64,000 bases of DNA from Pseudomonas sp. MYb327 (GCF_040438925.1 NZ_CP159258.1:3486001-3550000); one strand, 5' to 3'; shown: positions 44,526 through 55,753, counted from the first letter of the stretch. A program made the numbers and translations. The notes: generated by a model not told the origin, from the sequence alone.

Positions 44526-45416
44526 TCATCGACCTGTCGTAACCAGAAGTTTTTCCAGATACCGACCATAGCCCGTTTTTCCAAGCCGCAAAGCTTGAGC
44601 CGACAGCTCTGCTGCCGAAATCCAACCGCTGTTGTAGGCAATCTCTTCCAGGCACGCGACTTTCAAGCCCTGGCGTTTCTCGATGGTATGCACGAAGTGG
44701 CTTGCCTCCAGAAGCGAGTCATGCGTGCCGGTGTCCAGCCAAGCGAAGCCTCGACCAAGAATTTCAACGTTCAGCGCATTTTGCTCAAGATAAGCGCGGT
44801 TGACGTCGGTGATTTCCAGTTCTCCGCGCTCTGAAGGCCGGATGCTTTTAGCAATTTCAACGACCTGATTGTCGTAAAAATACAGACCTGTAACCACATA
44901 ATTCGACTTAGGTTTCTGCGGCTTTTCTTCAATGCTCAGCGCACGACCGTTAGCATCGAACTCCACGACACCGAAACGCTCTGGATCAGAGACGTGATAC
45001 CCGAATACTGTCGCCCCCTGCTCTTGAACGCTGGCGGAGCGCAGGTTTTCAGAAAAGCTTTGGCCATAAAAAATGTTGTCGCCCAAGATCAAACAGCAAG
45101 GATCATTGCCGATGAACTCTTCGCCGATTATGAAGGCTTGCGCCAGACCATCCGGGCTGGGCTGCACGGCGTAAGTCAGCTTGATACCGTACAGACTGCC
45201 GTCACCCAGCAGTTTGCGAAAGCATGGTAGATCTTCAGGCGTGGAAATAATCAGGATTTCACGCATTCCGGCAAGCATCAGCACCGACAACGGGTAAAAG
45301 ATCATCGGTTTGTCGTATATCGGTAGCATCTGCTTGGAAACGCCAAGGGTCAACGGATGCAATCGGGTGCCTGAACCGCCGGCGAGGATGATGCCTTTAC
45401 GATTTTTTATGGTCAT
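44526..45416 (-). CDS. rmlA: Glucose-1-phosphate thymidylyltransferase
   Basis: 296 residues, matching the family size. N-terminal [20 protein letters not shown] (13-32) binds dTTP and glucose-1-phosphate; [26 protein letters not shown] and EEKPQKPKS follow. It makes dTDP-glucose, the first step toward dTDP-L-rhamnose. The ATG overlaps the rmlD stop by 4 bases, so rmlB-rmlD-rmlA are translationally coupled. Confidence 0.95.
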   Translation of the reverse strand: MTIKNRKGIILAGGSGTRLHPLTLGVSKQMLPIYDKPMIFYPLSVLMLAGMREILIISTPEDLPCFRKLLGDGSLYGIKLTYAVQPSPDGLAQAFIIGEEFIGNDPCCLILGDNIFYGQSFSENLRSASVQEQGATVFGYHVSDPERFGVVEFDANGRALSIEEKPQKPKSNYVVTGLYFYDNQVVEIAKSIRPSERGELEITDVNRAYLEQNALNVEILGRGFAWLDTGTHDSLLEASHFVHTIEKRQGLKVACLEEIAYNSGWISAAELSAQALRLGKTGYGRYLEKLLVTTGR

Positions 45417-46306
45417 TTATTCAGGACTTCCCTAAGCATTCGAGTCACTCCACTTTGCCAATTCGGCAAGTGTAGATAAAAATTTTCACATAGCTTGCGA
45501 GTGTTCAAACGAGAGTTCAAAGGGCGGCACGCAGGAGTAGGATACGCAGACGTTTCGATCGGGTTGATCGCGGTTACGGCAAGGGATTCACCATGGGTCC
45601 GGGCGAATTCGATCACATGGGTAGCGTACCCGTGCCAAGACACCTCGCCACTGGCAGCCAGGTGATAAATACCCGCCAACTCGGGACGCCTCATGACTTG
45701 CGAAATAACCAGTGCTGTCACATCAGCGATCAAATCGGCGCCGGTCGGAGCGCCGACCTGATCCGCGATTACACTGAGCGTTTCTCGCTCCTTGGCTAGA
45801 CGCAGCATAGTCTTGGCGAAATTGTTACCGCGCGCGGCGTAAACCCAGCTCGTGCGGAAGATAAGATACTGGCAACCCGAGGCGACAATGGCCTGCTCTC
45901 CGGCTAGCTTACTCACCCCGTAGTGATTCACCGGGGCGACTGCGTCTGTCTCTTGCCATGGCGATGAACCTTGGCCGCTGAAAACATAGTCGGTCGAATA
46001 GTAAATCAACCAAGCGCCGAGAGATGCAGCCTCCTCCGCCAGGACCTGGGTTGCCTGACCGTTTACCCGATCGGCCAGTTCAGTCTCGGACTCTGCCTTA
46101 TCGACGGAGGTATAGGCCGCAGCATTGACGATTACATCAGGTGCGACTTGACGAATTGTCGCGCGCATCGCTTCTAAATCAGTCAGATCACCGCACAAGC
46201 CATTAGCTGAATTCCGATCCAGGGCGATCAACTCACCAAGTGGAGCCAGAGAGCGTTGAAGCTCCCACCCCACCTGCCCATTTTTTCCTAGCAGGAGGAT
46301 TTTCAT
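45413..46306 (-). CDS. rmlD: dTDP-4-dehydrorhamnose reductase
   Basis: 297 residues, SDR. Nucleotide motif [11 protein letters not shown] (about 7-17), [29 protein letters not shown], and Tyr-Lys in [10 protein letters not shown]. It catalyses the last, NADPH-dependent step to dTDP-L-rhamnose. The ATG at 46306 overlaps the rmlB stop by 4 bases; the open frame extends to 46381 without support. Confidence 0.95.
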   Translation of the reverse strand: MKILLLGKNGQVGWELQRSLAPLGELIALDRNSANGLCGDLTDLEAMRATIRQVAPDVIVNAAAYTSVDKAESETELADRVNGQATQVLAEEAASLGAWLIYYSTDYVFSGQGSSPWQETDAVAPVNHYGVSKLAGEQAIVASGCQYLIFRTSWVYAARGNNFAKTMLRLAKERETLSVIADQVGAPTGADLIADVTALVISQVMRRPELAGIYHLAASGEVSWHGYATHVIEFARTHGESLAVTAINPIETSAYPTPACRPLNSRLNTRKLCENFYLHLPNWQSGVTRMLREVLNK

Positions 46307-47379
46307 GCCTTGCCCGAACGACCAGCGTAGTTCTGGTCGATCCATTGCTGGTAGCTGCCGCTCTTCACGTGAGCCACCCACTCAGTGTTGCTGAGGTACC
46401 ACTCGACAGTCTTGCGGATGCCGGACTCAAAGGATTCAGCCGGTGTCCAGCCAAGCTCTTGCTGGATCTTGCTGGCGTCAATCGCGTAACGCTGATCATG
46501 ACCCGGTCGATCTTGAACATATTTAATCAGGCTGGCGTGCGGGCGGTGAGGCGAGTCGGGGCGTAACTCATCAAGTAGCGCACACAGGGTATGCACCACT
46601 TCAATATTTTGCTTTTCGTTATGACCACCGATGTTGTATGTCTCGCCGATTACACCCTCCGTCACGACCTTATATAACGCACGAGCGTGATCCTCGACAT
46701 ACAGCCAATCACGAACCTGATTACCTTTGCCATACACCGGTAGTGACTTGCCTTCCAATGCATTGAGAATGATCAGCGGGATCAACTTTTCAGGGAAATG
46801 GCATGGCCCGTAATTGTTCGAGCAATTGGTAACCAGGGTCGGCAACCCGTAAGTACGAGTCCAGGCACGAACCAGGTGATCGGAGCTTGCCTTGCTTGCA
46901 GAGTACGGTGAGCTCGGCTGATACGGAGTTGTTTCGGTGAAGAGATCTTCCGGCCCCTCGAGATCTCCGTAAACCTCGTCAGTCGAAATATGATGGAAGC
47001 GGAAGTTGGCTCTGCGCGCATCATCCATTGCAGCCCAATAGTGGCGCGCAGCCTCCAGCAAGGTATAGGTACCGATGATGTTGGTCTGGATGAATTCAGA
47101 TGGCCCGGAGATCGAACGATCAACGTGAGACTCTGCGGCCAGATGCATGATTGCGTCCGGTTGATGGTCACGCAAAACACGGTCGATCTGGTTACGGTCG
47201 CAGATATCAACACGCTCGAATTTATAGCGCGGACTCTGACTAACTTCGGCCAGTGACTCGAGATTTCCCGCGTAGGTAAGCTTATCGACGTTAACGACGG
47301 AGTCATCAGTGCTGGAGATGATATGTCGAATGACCGCCGAGCCAATAAATCCCGCACCACCGGTTACTAGAATTTTCAC
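46303..47379 (-). CDS. rmlB: dTDP-glucose 4,6-dehydratase
   Basis: 358 residues. NAD motif [14 protein letters not shown] (7-20), catalytic Asp-Glu in [11 protein letters not shown], Tyr-Lys in [11 protein letters not shown] and [13 protein letters not shown]. Second enzyme of the dTDP-rhamnose path. The start is GTG at 47379, with AAGGGT about 10 bases upstream. First gene of rmlBDA, 209 bases downstream of lapA on the same strand; this spacer is the boundary between the conserved flank and the O-antigen locus. Confidence 0.95.
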   Translation of the reverse strand: MKILVTGGAGFIGSAVIRHIISSTDDSVVNVDKLTYAGNLESLAEVSQSPRYKFERVDICDRNQIDRVLRDHQPDAIMHLAAESHVDRSISGPSEFIQTNIIGTYTLLEAARHYWAAMDDARRANFRFHHISTDEVYGDLEGPEDLFTETTPYQPSSPYSASKASSDHLVRAWTRTYGLPTLVTNCSNNYGPCHFPEKLIPLIILNALEGKSLPVYGKGNQVRDWLYVEDHARALYKVVTEGVIGETYNIGGHNEKQNIEVVHTLCALLDELRPDSPHRPHASLIKYVQDRPGHDQRYAIDASKIQQELGWTPAESFESGIRKTVEWYLSNTEWVAHVKSGSYQQWIDQNYAGRSGKA

Positions 47380-47588
47380 GCGAATTCATACCCTTGAGGT
47401 GCTGACAGGGCCGCCAACCGAGCACTGCCTAATCCATGAATACAAAAATCTTTCAGAGCTATTCCGAATCGATACGGGTATTTGCCACTATCGAACGATG
47501 GCCGCAGTTTACAGCTTAATGAACGTTTTACTAATGGATGCAGACAGCTGACGGCGCAAATTCGATACTTGCCCCTTAACCGTCACCA

Positions 47589-47828
47589 CTAGATAAGACG
47601 TCTGCGTGAAGCCCTGGACGAGCGCCCCAGAAACCATCCAAGTATCGGTCCGATTACCATACCAATCAACAGCGCGAGGACCATCACCAGGGAGACTGGC
47701 AATTGCGGCCCGGCCCAACCGAAAAACAACAGAGATACCGATTGCTGGTTTTCTAGAACAAACGCAAGAACCGCTAGCACCAGGACGAGTATGAACACCC
47801 CAAGAAGCACTCGCTTGAGATTACGCAT
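47589..47828 (-). CDS. lapA: LapA family membrane protein
   Basis: 79 residues, two hydrophobic helices (GVFILVLVLAVLAFVL and VSLVMVLALLIGMVIGPILG) around SVSLLFFGWAG, then a short basic tail. This is the LapA/DUF1049 pattern; in E. coli LapA acts with LapB in controlling LPS assembly. It follows ihfB by 27 bases and precedes rmlB, making it the last gene of the conserved flank. No LapB gene is in the window. Confidence 0.85.
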   Translation of the reverse strand: MRNLKRVLLGVFILVLVLAVLAFVLENQQSVSLLFFGWAGPQLPVSLVMVLALLIGMVIGPILGWFLGRSSRASRRRLI

Positions 47829-47855
47829 GAGCTACTCCGTGATGATCGGCAATAG

Positions 47856-48152
47856 TCAAAGCCCTTCCTCCTCGTCCTCGTTCACGCGATCACGCAGTTC
47901 TTTTCCCGGCTTGAAGTGCGGAACGAATTTACCGTCGAGGCTGACAGACTGACCGGTTTTTGGATTGCGGCCGACGCGCGGTGCGCGATAGTGCAGGGAG
48001 AAGCTGCCAAAACCACGGATCTCGATACGATCACCGGTGGCCAGACATTGGGACATTTGCTCGAGCATGGTCTTGATGGCCAGCTCCACATCTTTTGATG
48101 AGAGCAGCCCTTGATGGGTGACAATTCGTTCGATCAACTCCGACTTCGTCAT
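47856..48152 (-). CDS. ihfB: Integration host factor subunit beta
   Basis: 98 residues, HU/IHF fold: [10 protein letters not shown] at the start, [20 protein letters not shown] with the beta arm and NPKTG. Forms the IHF heterodimer with IhfA, bending DNA in transcription and recombination. The acidic tail (NEDEEEGL) is typical of Pseudomonas IhfB. Same position relative to rpsA as in E. coli and P. aeruginosa, except that a small lipoprotein gene lies between. Confidence 0.96.
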   Translation of the reverse strand: MTKSELIERIVTHQGLLSSKDVELAIKTMLEQMSQCLATGDRIEIRGFGSFSLHYRAPRVGRNPKTGQSVSLDGKFVPHFKPGKELRDRVNEDEEEGL

Positions 48153-48304
48153 ATTTTTCCCTTCTTTTTCAAGCAGCTAGATCAGCGCTTCAAAGGTTTT
48201 AGCACGCCCGGAAGATTTTGAACAGTCTGAGTTTTGACATCCTTCTCGCCACTACGAAAAGCCCTGCTAAAGGGCGTGGAGACAAATCCACCGCCATTCA
48301 CATC

Positions 48305-48583
48305 TCACTTACAAATAACCAGCATCGTGCGCGTCAGATAGCCTGCCGGGTTGAACCCAAAGGGAAATTCATCCTCTTCTTTGGCATCATCAGACCTTGC
48401 TAAGACCTTGTAGCCTGAAGCCTTGCATTCCTTGGCCGCTCGTTTCTGGCACTTCTCCCAGCCAGAGCCAATCCCTGAACAGTCGATTTCAATACCACTG
48501 ACACCTCGCACCGCATGGGTCTTGGCACTAGTGGCACAACCCGCCAATGTCAGTATTGCTAATACGACAATAAGCTTGTTCAT
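48305..48583 (-). CDS. Small lipoprotein, function unknown
   Basis: 92 residues beginning MNKLIVVLAILTLAGCATSA, a lipoprotein signal with LAGC lipobox. The mature part has four further cysteines (EIDCSG, EKCQKR, KECKAS and a near-terminal VICK), which may form two disulfides. No family recognised. It sits between rpsA and ihfB, downstream of the rpsA terminator, so probably has its own promoter. Confidence 0.7.
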   Translation of the reverse strand: MNKLIVVLAILTLAGCATSAKTHAVRGVSGIEIDCSGIGSGWEKCQKRAAKECKASGYKVLARSDDAKEEDEFPFGFNPAGYLTRTMLVICK

Positions 48584-48754
48584 TCACCTCCCTATGCCGG
48601 GCACCCTGCCCGTCGATCATTCACTTCAGACTAAGATTAGCTACAAATAAACGATTGATCCTATTAAAGAAAGAGACCGCCTTGAGAAGGATTTGGTTTC
48701 ACCGACGAGCAGTGACATCAGCACTGCTCTTCTCACCCACTAAATCCCAGGCAC

Positions 48755-48783
48755 AAAAAAGGGCGACCGAAGTCGCCCTTTTT
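48755..48783. terminator. Bidirectional rho-independent terminator of rpsA
   Basis: Stem GGGCGA-CCGAAG-TCGCCC (48761-48778) has A6 on its left and T5 on its right, so it can stop transcription from either side. It ends 17 bases before the rpsA stop on the minus strand. Confidence 0.92.
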
Positions 48784-48800
48784 CTATGGTCGGACAGAAC

Positions 48801-50492
48801 TTAGTTCTGTTTTTCCATTTGTGCACGCAGCAGGTCGCCCAGAGTGGTAGGACCAGCAGCGATGTCAGCAGCAGGCTTGTCTTTCAAGCTCTGGATTGCT
48901 TCTTTCTCTTCAGCATCGTCTTTCGACTTGATGGAGAGCTGGATTACACGGCTCTTGCGGTCAACGCTGATGATCTTGGCTTCTACTTCCTGGCCTTCTT
49001 TCAGAACGTTGCGCGCGTCTTCAACGCGGTCACGGCTGATTTCGGAGGCTTTCAGAGTCGCTTCGATATCGTCGGCCAGAGTGATGATGGCGCCTTTAGC
49101 GTCAACTTCTTTCACGATGCCCTTAACGATTGCGCCTTTGTCGTTCTCTTGAACGTACTCGGAGAACGGATCGCTTTCCAGTTGCTTGATGCCCAGGGAG
49201 ATGCGCTCACGCTCTGGGTCAACCGACAGGATAACGGTGTCCAGCTCGTCGCCCTTCTTGAAGCGGCGTACGGCTTCTTCGCCCACTTCGTTCCAGGAGA
49301 TGTCGGACAGGTGAACCAGACCGTCGATGCCGCCGTCCAGACCAATGAAGATACCGAAATCGGTGATCGACTTGATGGTGCCGGAGATTTTATCGCCCTT
49401 GTTGAACTGGCCAGAGAAATCTTCCCATGGGTTAGATTTGCACTGCTTGATGCCGAGGGAGATACGACGACGCTCTTCGTCGATGTCCAGAACCATAACT
49501 TCCACTTCGTCGCCGACTTGTACGACTTTCGAAGGGTGGATGTTCTTGTTGGTCCAGTCCATTTCGGAAACGTGTACCAGGCCTTCAACGCCTTCTTCCA
49601 GCTCAGCGAAGCAGCCGTAGTCGGTCAGGTTGGTTACACGAGCGGTAACGCGAGTGCTTTCTGGGTAGCGGGCTTTGATAGCAACCCATGGATCTTCGCC
49701 CAGTTGCTTCAGGCCCAGGGAAACACGATTGCGCTCGCGATCGTACTTCAGAACCTTGACATCGATCTCGTCGCCAACGTTGACGATTTCGGAAGGATGC
49801 TTGATACGCTTCCAAGCCATGTCGGTAATGTGCAGCAGGCCATCGACGCCACCCAGATCGACGAATGCGCCGTAATCGGTGAGGTTCTTGACGATACCTT
49901 TGACTTGCTGGCCTTCCTGCAGGGATTCCAACAGAGCTTCGCGCTCGGCGGAGTTCTCGGCTTCCAGGACGCTGCGGCGGGAAACGACAACGTTGTTGCG
50001 CTTCTGGTCCAGCTTGATGACCTTGAATTCCAGCTCTTTGCCTTCCAGGTGCGTGGTGTCGCGCACTGGACGGACGTCAACCAGAGAACCTGGCAGGAAC
50101 GCACGGATGCCGTTAACGTCGACAGTGAAGCCGCCTTTAACCTTACCGTTGATAACGCCCTTGACCACTTCTTCGGCTGCGAAGGCTGCTTCCAGAACAA
50201 TCCAGCATTCAGCGCGCTTGGCTTTTTCACGGGACAGCTTGGTTTCACCAAAGCCGTCTTCAACCGAGTCCAGAGCAACGTGAACTTCGTCACCGACATT
50301 GATAGTCAGATCGCCAGCGTCGTTGTAGAACTGCTCAAGCGGGATGAGTGCTTCAGACTTCAGGCCAGCGTGAACGGTTACCCAGCGAGCTTGGTAATCG
50401 ATATCAACGATAACACCGGTGATGATGGAGCCTGCCTGAAGGTTCAGGGTTTTTAGGCTTTCTTCAAAGAGTTCCGCAAAGCTTTCGCTCAT
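48801..50492 (-). CDS. rpsA: 30S ribosomal protein S1
   Basis: 563 residues with six S1 RNA-binding repeats; the clearest are repeats 3-6, each ending in the [15 protein letters not shown] pattern ([36 protein letters not shown]). S1 binds mRNA on the 30S subunit and supports initiation. The start [13 protein letters not shown] at 50492 is the family N terminus; upstream frame sequence is untranslated leader. Length agrees with pseudomonad S1. The bacterial gene is often self-regulated through its leader. Confidence 0.97.
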   Translation of the reverse strand: MSESFAELFEESLKTLNLQAGSIITGVIVDIDYQARWVTVHAGLKSEALIPLEQFYNDAGDLTINVGDEVHVALDSVEDGFGETKLSREKAKRAECWIVLEAAFAAEEVVKGVINGKVKGGFTVDVNGIRAFLPGSLVDVRPVRDTTHLEGKELEFKVIKLDQKRNNVVVSRRSVLEAENSAEREALLESLQEGQQVKGIVKNLTDYGAFVDLGGVDGLLHITDMAWKRIKHPSEIVNVGDEIDVKVLKYDRERNRVSLGLKQLGEDPWVAIKARYPESTRVTARVTNLTDYGCFAELEEGVEGLVHVSEMDWTNKNIHPSKVVQVGDEVEVMVLDIDEERRRISLGIKQCKSNPWEDFSGQFNKGDKISGTIKSITDFGIFIGLDGGIDGLVHLSDISWNEVGEEAVRRFKKGDELDTVILSVDPERERISLGIKQLESDPFSEYVQENDKGAIVKGIVKEVDAKGAIITLADDIEATLKASEISRDRVEDARNVLKEGQEVEAKIISVDRKSRVIQLSIKSKDDAEEKEAIQSLKDKPAADIAAGPTTLGDLLRAQMEKQN

Positions 50493-50531
50493 TTTAATTC
50501 CTGTTGATGAGGGCGAAGAATACGCCCATCT

Positions 50532-50551
50532 CCACACCCCAGACGGTGTGG
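50532..50551 (-). promoter_or_regulatory. Stem-loop in the rpsA leader
   Basis: Perfect 7-base inverted repeat CCACACC / GGTGTGG with a 6-base loop about 40 bases before the rpsA start, without a T-run. It could be part of a folded S1 autoregulatory leader, as known for E. coli rpsA; this role is inference. Confidence 0.4.
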
Positions 50552-50611
50552 GTTAGTTTCATTTAAAAGAAGCGCCCCAGGACTATGACTGGTCCCCTGT
50601 GGCCTTCTTGG

Positions 50612-51301
50612 TCACCCGGCGATATCGCGAATGGCGATCTCGCTCATGATGCGTTCCAACACCTGGTCGATGGACAATTCCGTGGAATCCAGCTGTATGG
50701 CGTCAGCCGCCGGCTTGAGCGGGGCTACCGCTCGCTGGGTGTCACGCTCATCGCGTGCACGTATCTCATCTAGCAGACTCGACAGACTAACACCATCGAC
50801 TTTGCCCTTCAACTGCAAGTATCGACGGCGCGCACGCTCCTCGGCACTGGCAGTGAGAAAAATCTTCAGCGGCGCGTCCGGAAAAACCACCGTGCCCATG
50901 TCGCGACCATCGGCCACCAGGCCCGGCGCTTCCTGGAATGCACGCTGGCGCTGTAGCAGCGCTTCGCGTACGGCGGGCAATGCAGCCACTTGGGAGGCGC
51001 CGGAGCCGACGCTTTCCGTACGAATGACATCGCTGACTTCGTCACCTTCCAGAATGATTCGTTGCAGCTGGCCTTCCGTTGCTGCAATGAATTGCACATC
51101 CAGATGAGCGGCAAGTTTTTTCAGCAACTCTTCATTGGTCAGGTCGACGCCATGGTTATGCGCAGCAAACGCCAACAAGCGGTACAGCGCACCGGAATCC
51201 AGCAGACTCCAGCCCAGACGCTTGGCCAGAATCCCGGCGACGGTGCCTTTGCCGGAGCCGCTTGGCCCATCGATGGTGATGACCGGTGCAATGTTTTTCA
51301 C
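50612..51301 (-). CDS. cmk: Cytidylate kinase
   Basis: 229 residues. P-loop [16 protein letters not shown] (about 8-23), [24 protein letters not shown] and the lid [10 protein letters not shown]. Phosphorylates CMP and dCMP. The start is GTG at 51301, giving the family N terminus ([11 protein letters not shown]) and overlapping the upstream tyrA-aroA stop by 4 bases (GTGA). Confidence 0.95.
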   Translation of the reverse strand: MKNIAPVITIDGPSGSGKGTVAGILAKRLGWSLLDSGALYRLLAFAAHNHGVDLTNEELLKKLAAHLDVQFIAATEGQLQRIILEGDEVSDVIRTESVGSGASQVAALPAVREALLQRQRAFQEAPGLVADGRDMGTVVFPDAPLKIFLTASAEERARRRYLQLKGKVDGVSLSSLLDEIRARDERDTQRAVAPLKPAADAIQLDSTELSIDQVLERIMSEIAIRDIAG

Positions 51302-53541
51302 GACTGAGCCTCTTGGGCGACGCGGATGCCGACCTGCGCGCACAGCGCGAGGAAGTTAGGGAACGACGTCGCAACGTTGGCGCAATCATGGATGCGGATT
51401 GGCGCCGCGGCACGCAGCGATGCAACGCTGAAGGCCATGGAAATCCGGTGATCGCCGTGGCCGTGCACTTCGCCGCCACCGATCTGGCCGCCATCAATAA
51501 TGATGCCGTCCGGAGTCGGTTCGCATTTGACGCCCAGCGCCAGCAAGCCATCAGCCATGACCTGAATACGGTCCGATTCTTTGACCCGCAGCTCTTCGGC
51601 TCCGCGCAGCACGGTACGCCCTTCGGCGCAGGCGGCGGCGACGAAGAGCACCGGGAATTCGTCGATGGCCAGTGGAACCAGCTCTTCGGGAATCTCGATA
51701 CCTTTGAGTTTAGCCGCACGCACTCGCAGGTCCGCTACCGGCTCGCCGCCCACTTCACGCTGGTTTTCCAGGGTGATGTCGGCGCCCATCAGGCGCAGGA
51801 TGTCGATCACGCCGGTACGGGTCGGATTGATGCCGACGTGCTCAAGCACCAGCTCGGAGCCTTCGGCGATCGAGGCTGCCACGAGGAAGAACGCCGACGA
51901 TGAGATATCGCCCGGTACTTCGATGTGCGTCGCAGTCAATTTGTTGCCGGACTCGACCGACGCGGTTGCACCGATGACGGTGACCGGGTAGCCGAAGCCG
52001 CGCAGCATGCGTTCAGTGTGGTCACGGGTTGGCGCAGGTTCGGTGACGGTGGTCTTGCCTTCGGCATACAGTCCCGCCAGCAACAGGCAGGACTTAACCT
52101 GAGCACTGGCCATCGGCATGGTGTAGGTCAAACCTCTGAGCTTGTTGCCACCCCGAATGATCATCGGCGGGCGGCCTTCAGCAGCGGTCTCGATCACGGC
52201 ACCCATTTCACGCAGCGGATTGGCTACACGATTCATCGGGCGTTTGGACAGCGAAGCGTCGCCGGTCAGGGTGCTGTCGAAGCTCTGCGCAGCCAGCAGG
52301 CCGGACAGCAGACGCATCGAAGTGCCGGAGTTGCCCAGGTAGATCGGACCCGGCGCAGGCTTGAGGCCATGCAGGCCGACGCCGTGAATGGTCACGCGAC
52401 CGTGATGCGGACCTTCGATCACCACGCCCATGTCACGGAAGGCCTGCAAGGTCGCCAGGGCATCTTCGCCCTCGAGGAAACCTTCCACTTCGGTAACGCC
52501 TTCAGCCAGGGAGCCAAGCATGATCGAACGGTGGGAAATCGATTTGTCACCTGGTACGCGAATCCGACCGGACAGGCGGCCACCAGGTTGAGCCAGGAAA
52601 ATCAGATCGTTGGAATTCATAGCGTCCACATAGGCCCGACGGGCCAGGATTTTACTGAAATGCTCGCGGGCAACCCGGGCGCGAGTGAAAACGCCCAATA
52701 ATTGGTGCCCATCCCCTGCATCGACCGCGTCGCGCAAGGCGTCGAGGTCGCTGCGAAATGTATCGAGTGTGCGCAGGACAGCTTCGCGGTTCGCGAGGAA
52801 GATGTCGTGCCACATGACCGGGTCGCTCCCGGCGATTCTTGTGAAATCGCGGAAACCGCCCGCAGCGTAACGGAAGATCTCAAGATTTTCATTGCGCTTG
52901 GCCAACGAATCGACCAAACCGAACGCCAACAGGTGCGGCAGATGACTGGTCGCCGCCAACACTTCGTCGTGACGCTCGACCTGCATGTGCTCGACATCGG
53001 CGCCCAATTCGCGCCACAAACGGTCGACCACCGCCAAGGCAGCCGGATCGGTTTGATCCAGCGGCGTCAGAATCACTTTATGGCGACGGAACAGCTCGGC
53101 ATTGGAGGCTTCCACCCCGCTCTGCTCGGAACCGGCAATCGGATGCCCCGGCACAAAACGCGACGGCATGCCGCCAAACGCTTCGGTCGCGGCACGTACC
53201 ACATTACCTTTGGCGCTGCCGACGTCGGTCAGGATCGCCGCCCCCAAATCCATGCCAGCCAAACGGGCAAGCATTTTTTCCATGGCGAGGATTGGAATCG
53301 CGAGCTGAATCACGTCGGCGCCCTGGCAAGCAGCCGCCAGGTCTTCTTCGCAGCGATCCACTACACCCAATTCAACAGCCAGTTTGCGCGATTGCGGATC
53401 GAGATCAACGCCAACCACTTCGCGGCACAGACCACTTTCACGCAAACCCTTGGCAAACGAACCGCCGATCAAACCCAGACCGACCACCACCAGGCGCCCG
53501 ATCACAGGTTCAGCAGATTGCAGTGCGGTGACATCAACCAC
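51298..53541 (-). CDS. tyrA-aroA: Fused prephenate dehydrogenase / EPSP synthase
   Basis: 747 residues. Residues about 1-300 are TyrA-like: NAD motif [15 protein letters not shown] (19-33), [16 protein letters not shown]. Residues about 310-747 are EPSP synthase: [57 protein letters not shown]. The fusion links tyrosine synthesis with the shikimate step giving EPSP and is a known arrangement in Pseudomonas. The start is GTG at 53541, overlapping the hisC stop by 8 bases. Confidence 0.95.
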   Translation of the reverse strand: MVDVTALQSAEPVIGRLVVVGLGLIGGSFAKGLRESGLCREVVGVDLDPQSRKLAVELGVVDRCEEDLAAACQGADVIQLAIPILAMEKMLARLAGMDLGAAILTDVGSAKGNVVRAATEAFGGMPSRFVPGHPIAGSEQSGVEASNAELFRRHKVILTPLDQTDPAALAVVDRLWRELGADVEHMQVERHDEVLAATSHLPHLLAFGLVDSLAKRNENLEIFRYAAGGFRDFTRIAGSDPVMWHDIFLANREAVLRTLDTFRSDLDALRDAVDAGDGHQLLGVFTRARVAREHFSKILARRAYVDAMNSNDLIFLAQPGGRLSGRIRVPGDKSISHRSIMLGSLAEGVTEVEGFLEGEDALATLQAFRDMGVVIEGPHHGRVTIHGVGLHGLKPAPGPIYLGNSGTSMRLLSGLLAAQSFDSTLTGDASLSKRPMNRVANPLREMGAVIETAAEGRPPMIIRGGNKLRGLTYTMPMASAQVKSCLLLAGLYAEGKTTVTEPAPTRDHTERMLRGFGYPVTVIGATASVESGNKLTATHIEVPGDISSSAFFLVAASIAEGSELVLEHVGINPTRTGVIDILRLMGADITLENQREVGGEPVADLRVRAAKLKGIEIPEELVPLAIDEFPVLFVAAACAEGRTVLRGAEELRVKESDRIQVMADGLLALGVKCEPTPDGIIIDGGQIGGGEVHGHGDHRISMAFSVASLRAAAPIRIHDCANVATSFPNFLALCAQVGIRVAQEAQS

Positions 53542-54646
53542 GGGCCAGAACCTTGGTCAACGCCTCAAGGAAGCGGTTGTTTTCCGCCGGCAAACCGATA
53601 GTGATGCGCAGGTGGTTCGGCATGCCGTAGTTGGCTACCGGACGCACGATCACACCTTCGCGCAGCAAGCCCTGGAAGATCGGTGCCGCTTCGCGACCCA
53701 CATCAACACAGATGAAATTACCTTTGGACGGAATCCAGGTCAGCCCCAGCTCACGAAAACCCGCTTCCAGTTGCTGCATGCCGGCTTCGTTCAGGCGACG
53801 GCTTTCCGCCAGGTACTCGGCATCTTGCAACGCTGCACAGGCAGCAGCCAGGGCCAGGCTGTTGACGTTGAAAGGCTGACGGACGCGATTCAGTACATCG
53901 GCAACCACAGCGGTGGACAAGCCATAACCGACCCGCAGCGCCGCCAGGCCATAGGCCTTGGAGAACGTGCGCGAAACCAGCAGGTTCGGGTAAGCCGCGA
54001 GGAAATCCAGACCGTCCGGCAAGTCGCTGCCTTCTGCGTATTCGATGTAAGCCTCGTCCAGCACAACCAGCACGTGTTCGGGCACATCCTGGAGGAATTC
54101 GTCCAGCGCCTCGGTATCGAACCAGGTCCCGGTCGGATTGTTCGGATTGGCGATGAACACCACGCGGGTATCAGCATCGATCGCCGCCAGCATGGCCGGA
54201 AGGTCATGACCCCAGTTCTTGGCCGGGATCACTTTTGCCGTGGCACCAACGGCCTGGGTCACGATCGGATAGACCGCAAACGCATGCTCGCTGAACACCG
54301 CATTCAAGCCTGGAGCCAGATAGGCGCGGGCGACCAGCTCCAGAATGTCGTTGGAGCCATTGCCCAGCGTCACTTGATTCAGCTCGACGCGGCACTGTTC
54401 GGCGAGCAGGGTTTTGAGCGCAAAACCGTTGCCGTCCGGATAGCGGGTCAGTTCAGCCAATTCTTCACGAATGGCGGCGAGTGCCTTCGGGCTGGCCCCC
54501 AACGGATTTTCGTTGCTCGCCAGTTTGACGATGCTGGCAGGATCGATATCCAGCTCGCGCGCCAATTCGTCCACAGGCTTGCCCGGAACGTAAGGCGAAA
54601 GTTGTTGCACGCCCGGCTGTGCCAGAGCGAGGAAATTGCCACTCAT
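53534..54646 (-). CDS. hisC: Histidinol-phosphate / aromatic aminotransferase
   Basis: 370 residues, class II-type PLP aminotransferase. Motifs: SNENPLGASPKAL (about 43-55), NPNNPTG, and the PLP-Lys in SRTFSKAYGLAALRVGYGL (about 225). In pseudomonads the hisC paralogue in this operon also serves aromatic amino acid transamination. It lies 12 bases after pheA and before tyrA-aroA, in line with a role in phenylalanine and tyrosine synthesis. Confidence 0.93.
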   Translation of the reverse strand: MSGNFLALAQPGVQQLSPYVPGKPVDELARELDIDPASIVKLASNENPLGASPKALAAIREELAELTRYPDGNGFALKTLLAEQCRVELNQVTLGNGSNDILELVARAYLAPGLNAVFSEHAFAVYPIVTQAVGATAKVIPAKNWGHDLPAMLAAIDADTRVVFIANPNNPTGTWFDTEALDEFLQDVPEHVLVVLDEAYIEYAEGSDLPDGLDFLAAYPNLLVSRTFSKAYGLAALRVGYGLSTAVVADVLNRVRQPFNVNSLALAAACAALQDAEYLAESRRLNEAGMQQLEAGFRELGLTWIPSKGNFICVDVGREAAPIFQGLLREGVIVRPVANYGMPNHLRITIGLPAENNRFLEALTKVLARG

Positions 54647-54658
54647 TTGCTACCGCCC

Positions 54659-55753
54659 TTAGAGAACTGCTTTCGGGTAGGAACCCAGCACTTTGAGTGC
54701 TACTGCTTCCTGACTGATCTTTTCCAGCACACCTTTTACCAGCGGATCGCGGTGGTGGCCGACAAAATCGATGAAGAACACGTAGGTCCATTTGCCACTG
54801 CGCGACGGACGGGTCTCGATGCGCGTCAAGTCGATGCCATTGTCATGGAACGGCACCAGCAACTCGTGAAGTGCACCAGGCTTGTTGCTCATGGAGACGA
54901 TAATCGAGGTCTTGTCGTCGCCGGTTGGCGGCACTTCCTGGTTACCGATCATGAGGAAGCGCGTGGAGTTGTCCGGGCGATCCTCGATTTTTTCGGCCAG
55001 ACGGGTCAAACCGTAAAGGCCAGCCGCCATATCGCCGGCAATTGCCGCCGAGTTCCACTCACCTTTAACCCGCTTGGCCGCTTCGGCGTTGCTGGAAACC
55101 GCCACACGCTCGACATTCGGGTAATGCGCGTCCAGCCACTTGCGGCACTGGGCCAGGGACTGGGCGTGGGAATAGATGCGGCTGATGCTGTCGGTCTTGG
55201 TGTTTTCACCGACCAACAGGTGATGGTGGATTCGCAGCTCGACTTCGCCACAGATCACCATGTCGTGCTCGAGGAAGCTGTCGAGGGTGTGGTTGACCGC
55301 GCCCTCGGTGGAGTTTTCCACCGGCACCACGCCAAAGTTGACCGCACCGGCCGCCACTTCACGGAACACTTCATCGATCGCTGCCATCGGCTTGCTAATC
55401 ACGGCGTGGCCGAAATGTTTCATGGCGGCAGCCTGGGTGAAGGTGCCTTCCGGGCCGAGGTAAGCCACTTTCAGCGGCTGCTCAAGGGCCAGGCACGAAG
55501 ACATGATTTCGCGGAACAGCCGCGCCATTTCTTCGTTGCCCAAAGGCCCCTGGTTGCGCTCCATCACACGTTTGAGCACCTGAGCTTCTCGCTCAGGACG
55601 ATAGAACACCGGCACTTCGCCTTCGGCCAGCGAGGCCATCTTTACTCGCGCGACTTCCTGGGCGCAACGCGCACGCTCACTGATCAGTTCCAGGACTTTA
55701 GTGTCCAGGGCATCAATGCGAACGCGCAGTGCCTTGAGTTCTTGCTCAGACAT
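54659..55753 (-). CDS. pheA: Chorismate mutase / prephenate dehydratase (P-protein)
   Basis: 364 residues. An AroQ-type chorismate mutase (about 1-90), the prephenate dehydratase domain (VAYLGPEGTFTQAAAM, then VPVENSTEGAVNHTLD, SSNAEAAKRV) and a C-terminal ACT domain (NKPGALHELLVPF, with ETRPSRSGKWTYVFF), the site of phenylalanine feedback. Commits chorismate to phenylalanine. The ATG overlaps the serC stop by one base (TAATG). Confidence 0.96.
   Translation of the reverse strand: MSEQELKALRVRIDALDTKVLELISERARCAQEVARVKMASLAEGEVPVFYRPEREAQVLKRVMERNQGPLGNEEMARLFREIMSSCLALEQPLKVAYLGPEGTFTQAAAMKHFGHAVISKPMAAIDEVFREVAAGAVNFGVVPVENSTEGAVNHTLDSFLEHDMVICGEVELRIHHHLLVGENTKTDSISRIYSHAQSLAQCRKWLDAHYPNVERVAVSSNAEAAKRVKGEWNSAAIAGDMAAGLYGLTRLAEKIEDRPDNSTRFLMIGNQEVPPTGDDKTSIIVSMSNKPGALHELLVPFHDNGIDLTRIETRPSRSGKWTYVFFIDFVGHHRDPLVKGVLEKISQEAVALKVLGSYPKAVL

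Noticed and set aside
17466..47379. Search for transposases, tRNA-linked integration sites or CRISPR arrays in the variable locus
   Set aside because: None found: no transposase motifs, no tRNA gene, and no regularly spaced short repeats.
48786..50456. A 556-codon plus-strand frame opposite rpsA
   Set aside because: Shadow of the S1 repeats; the apparent repeats in it simply mirror the S1 domains.
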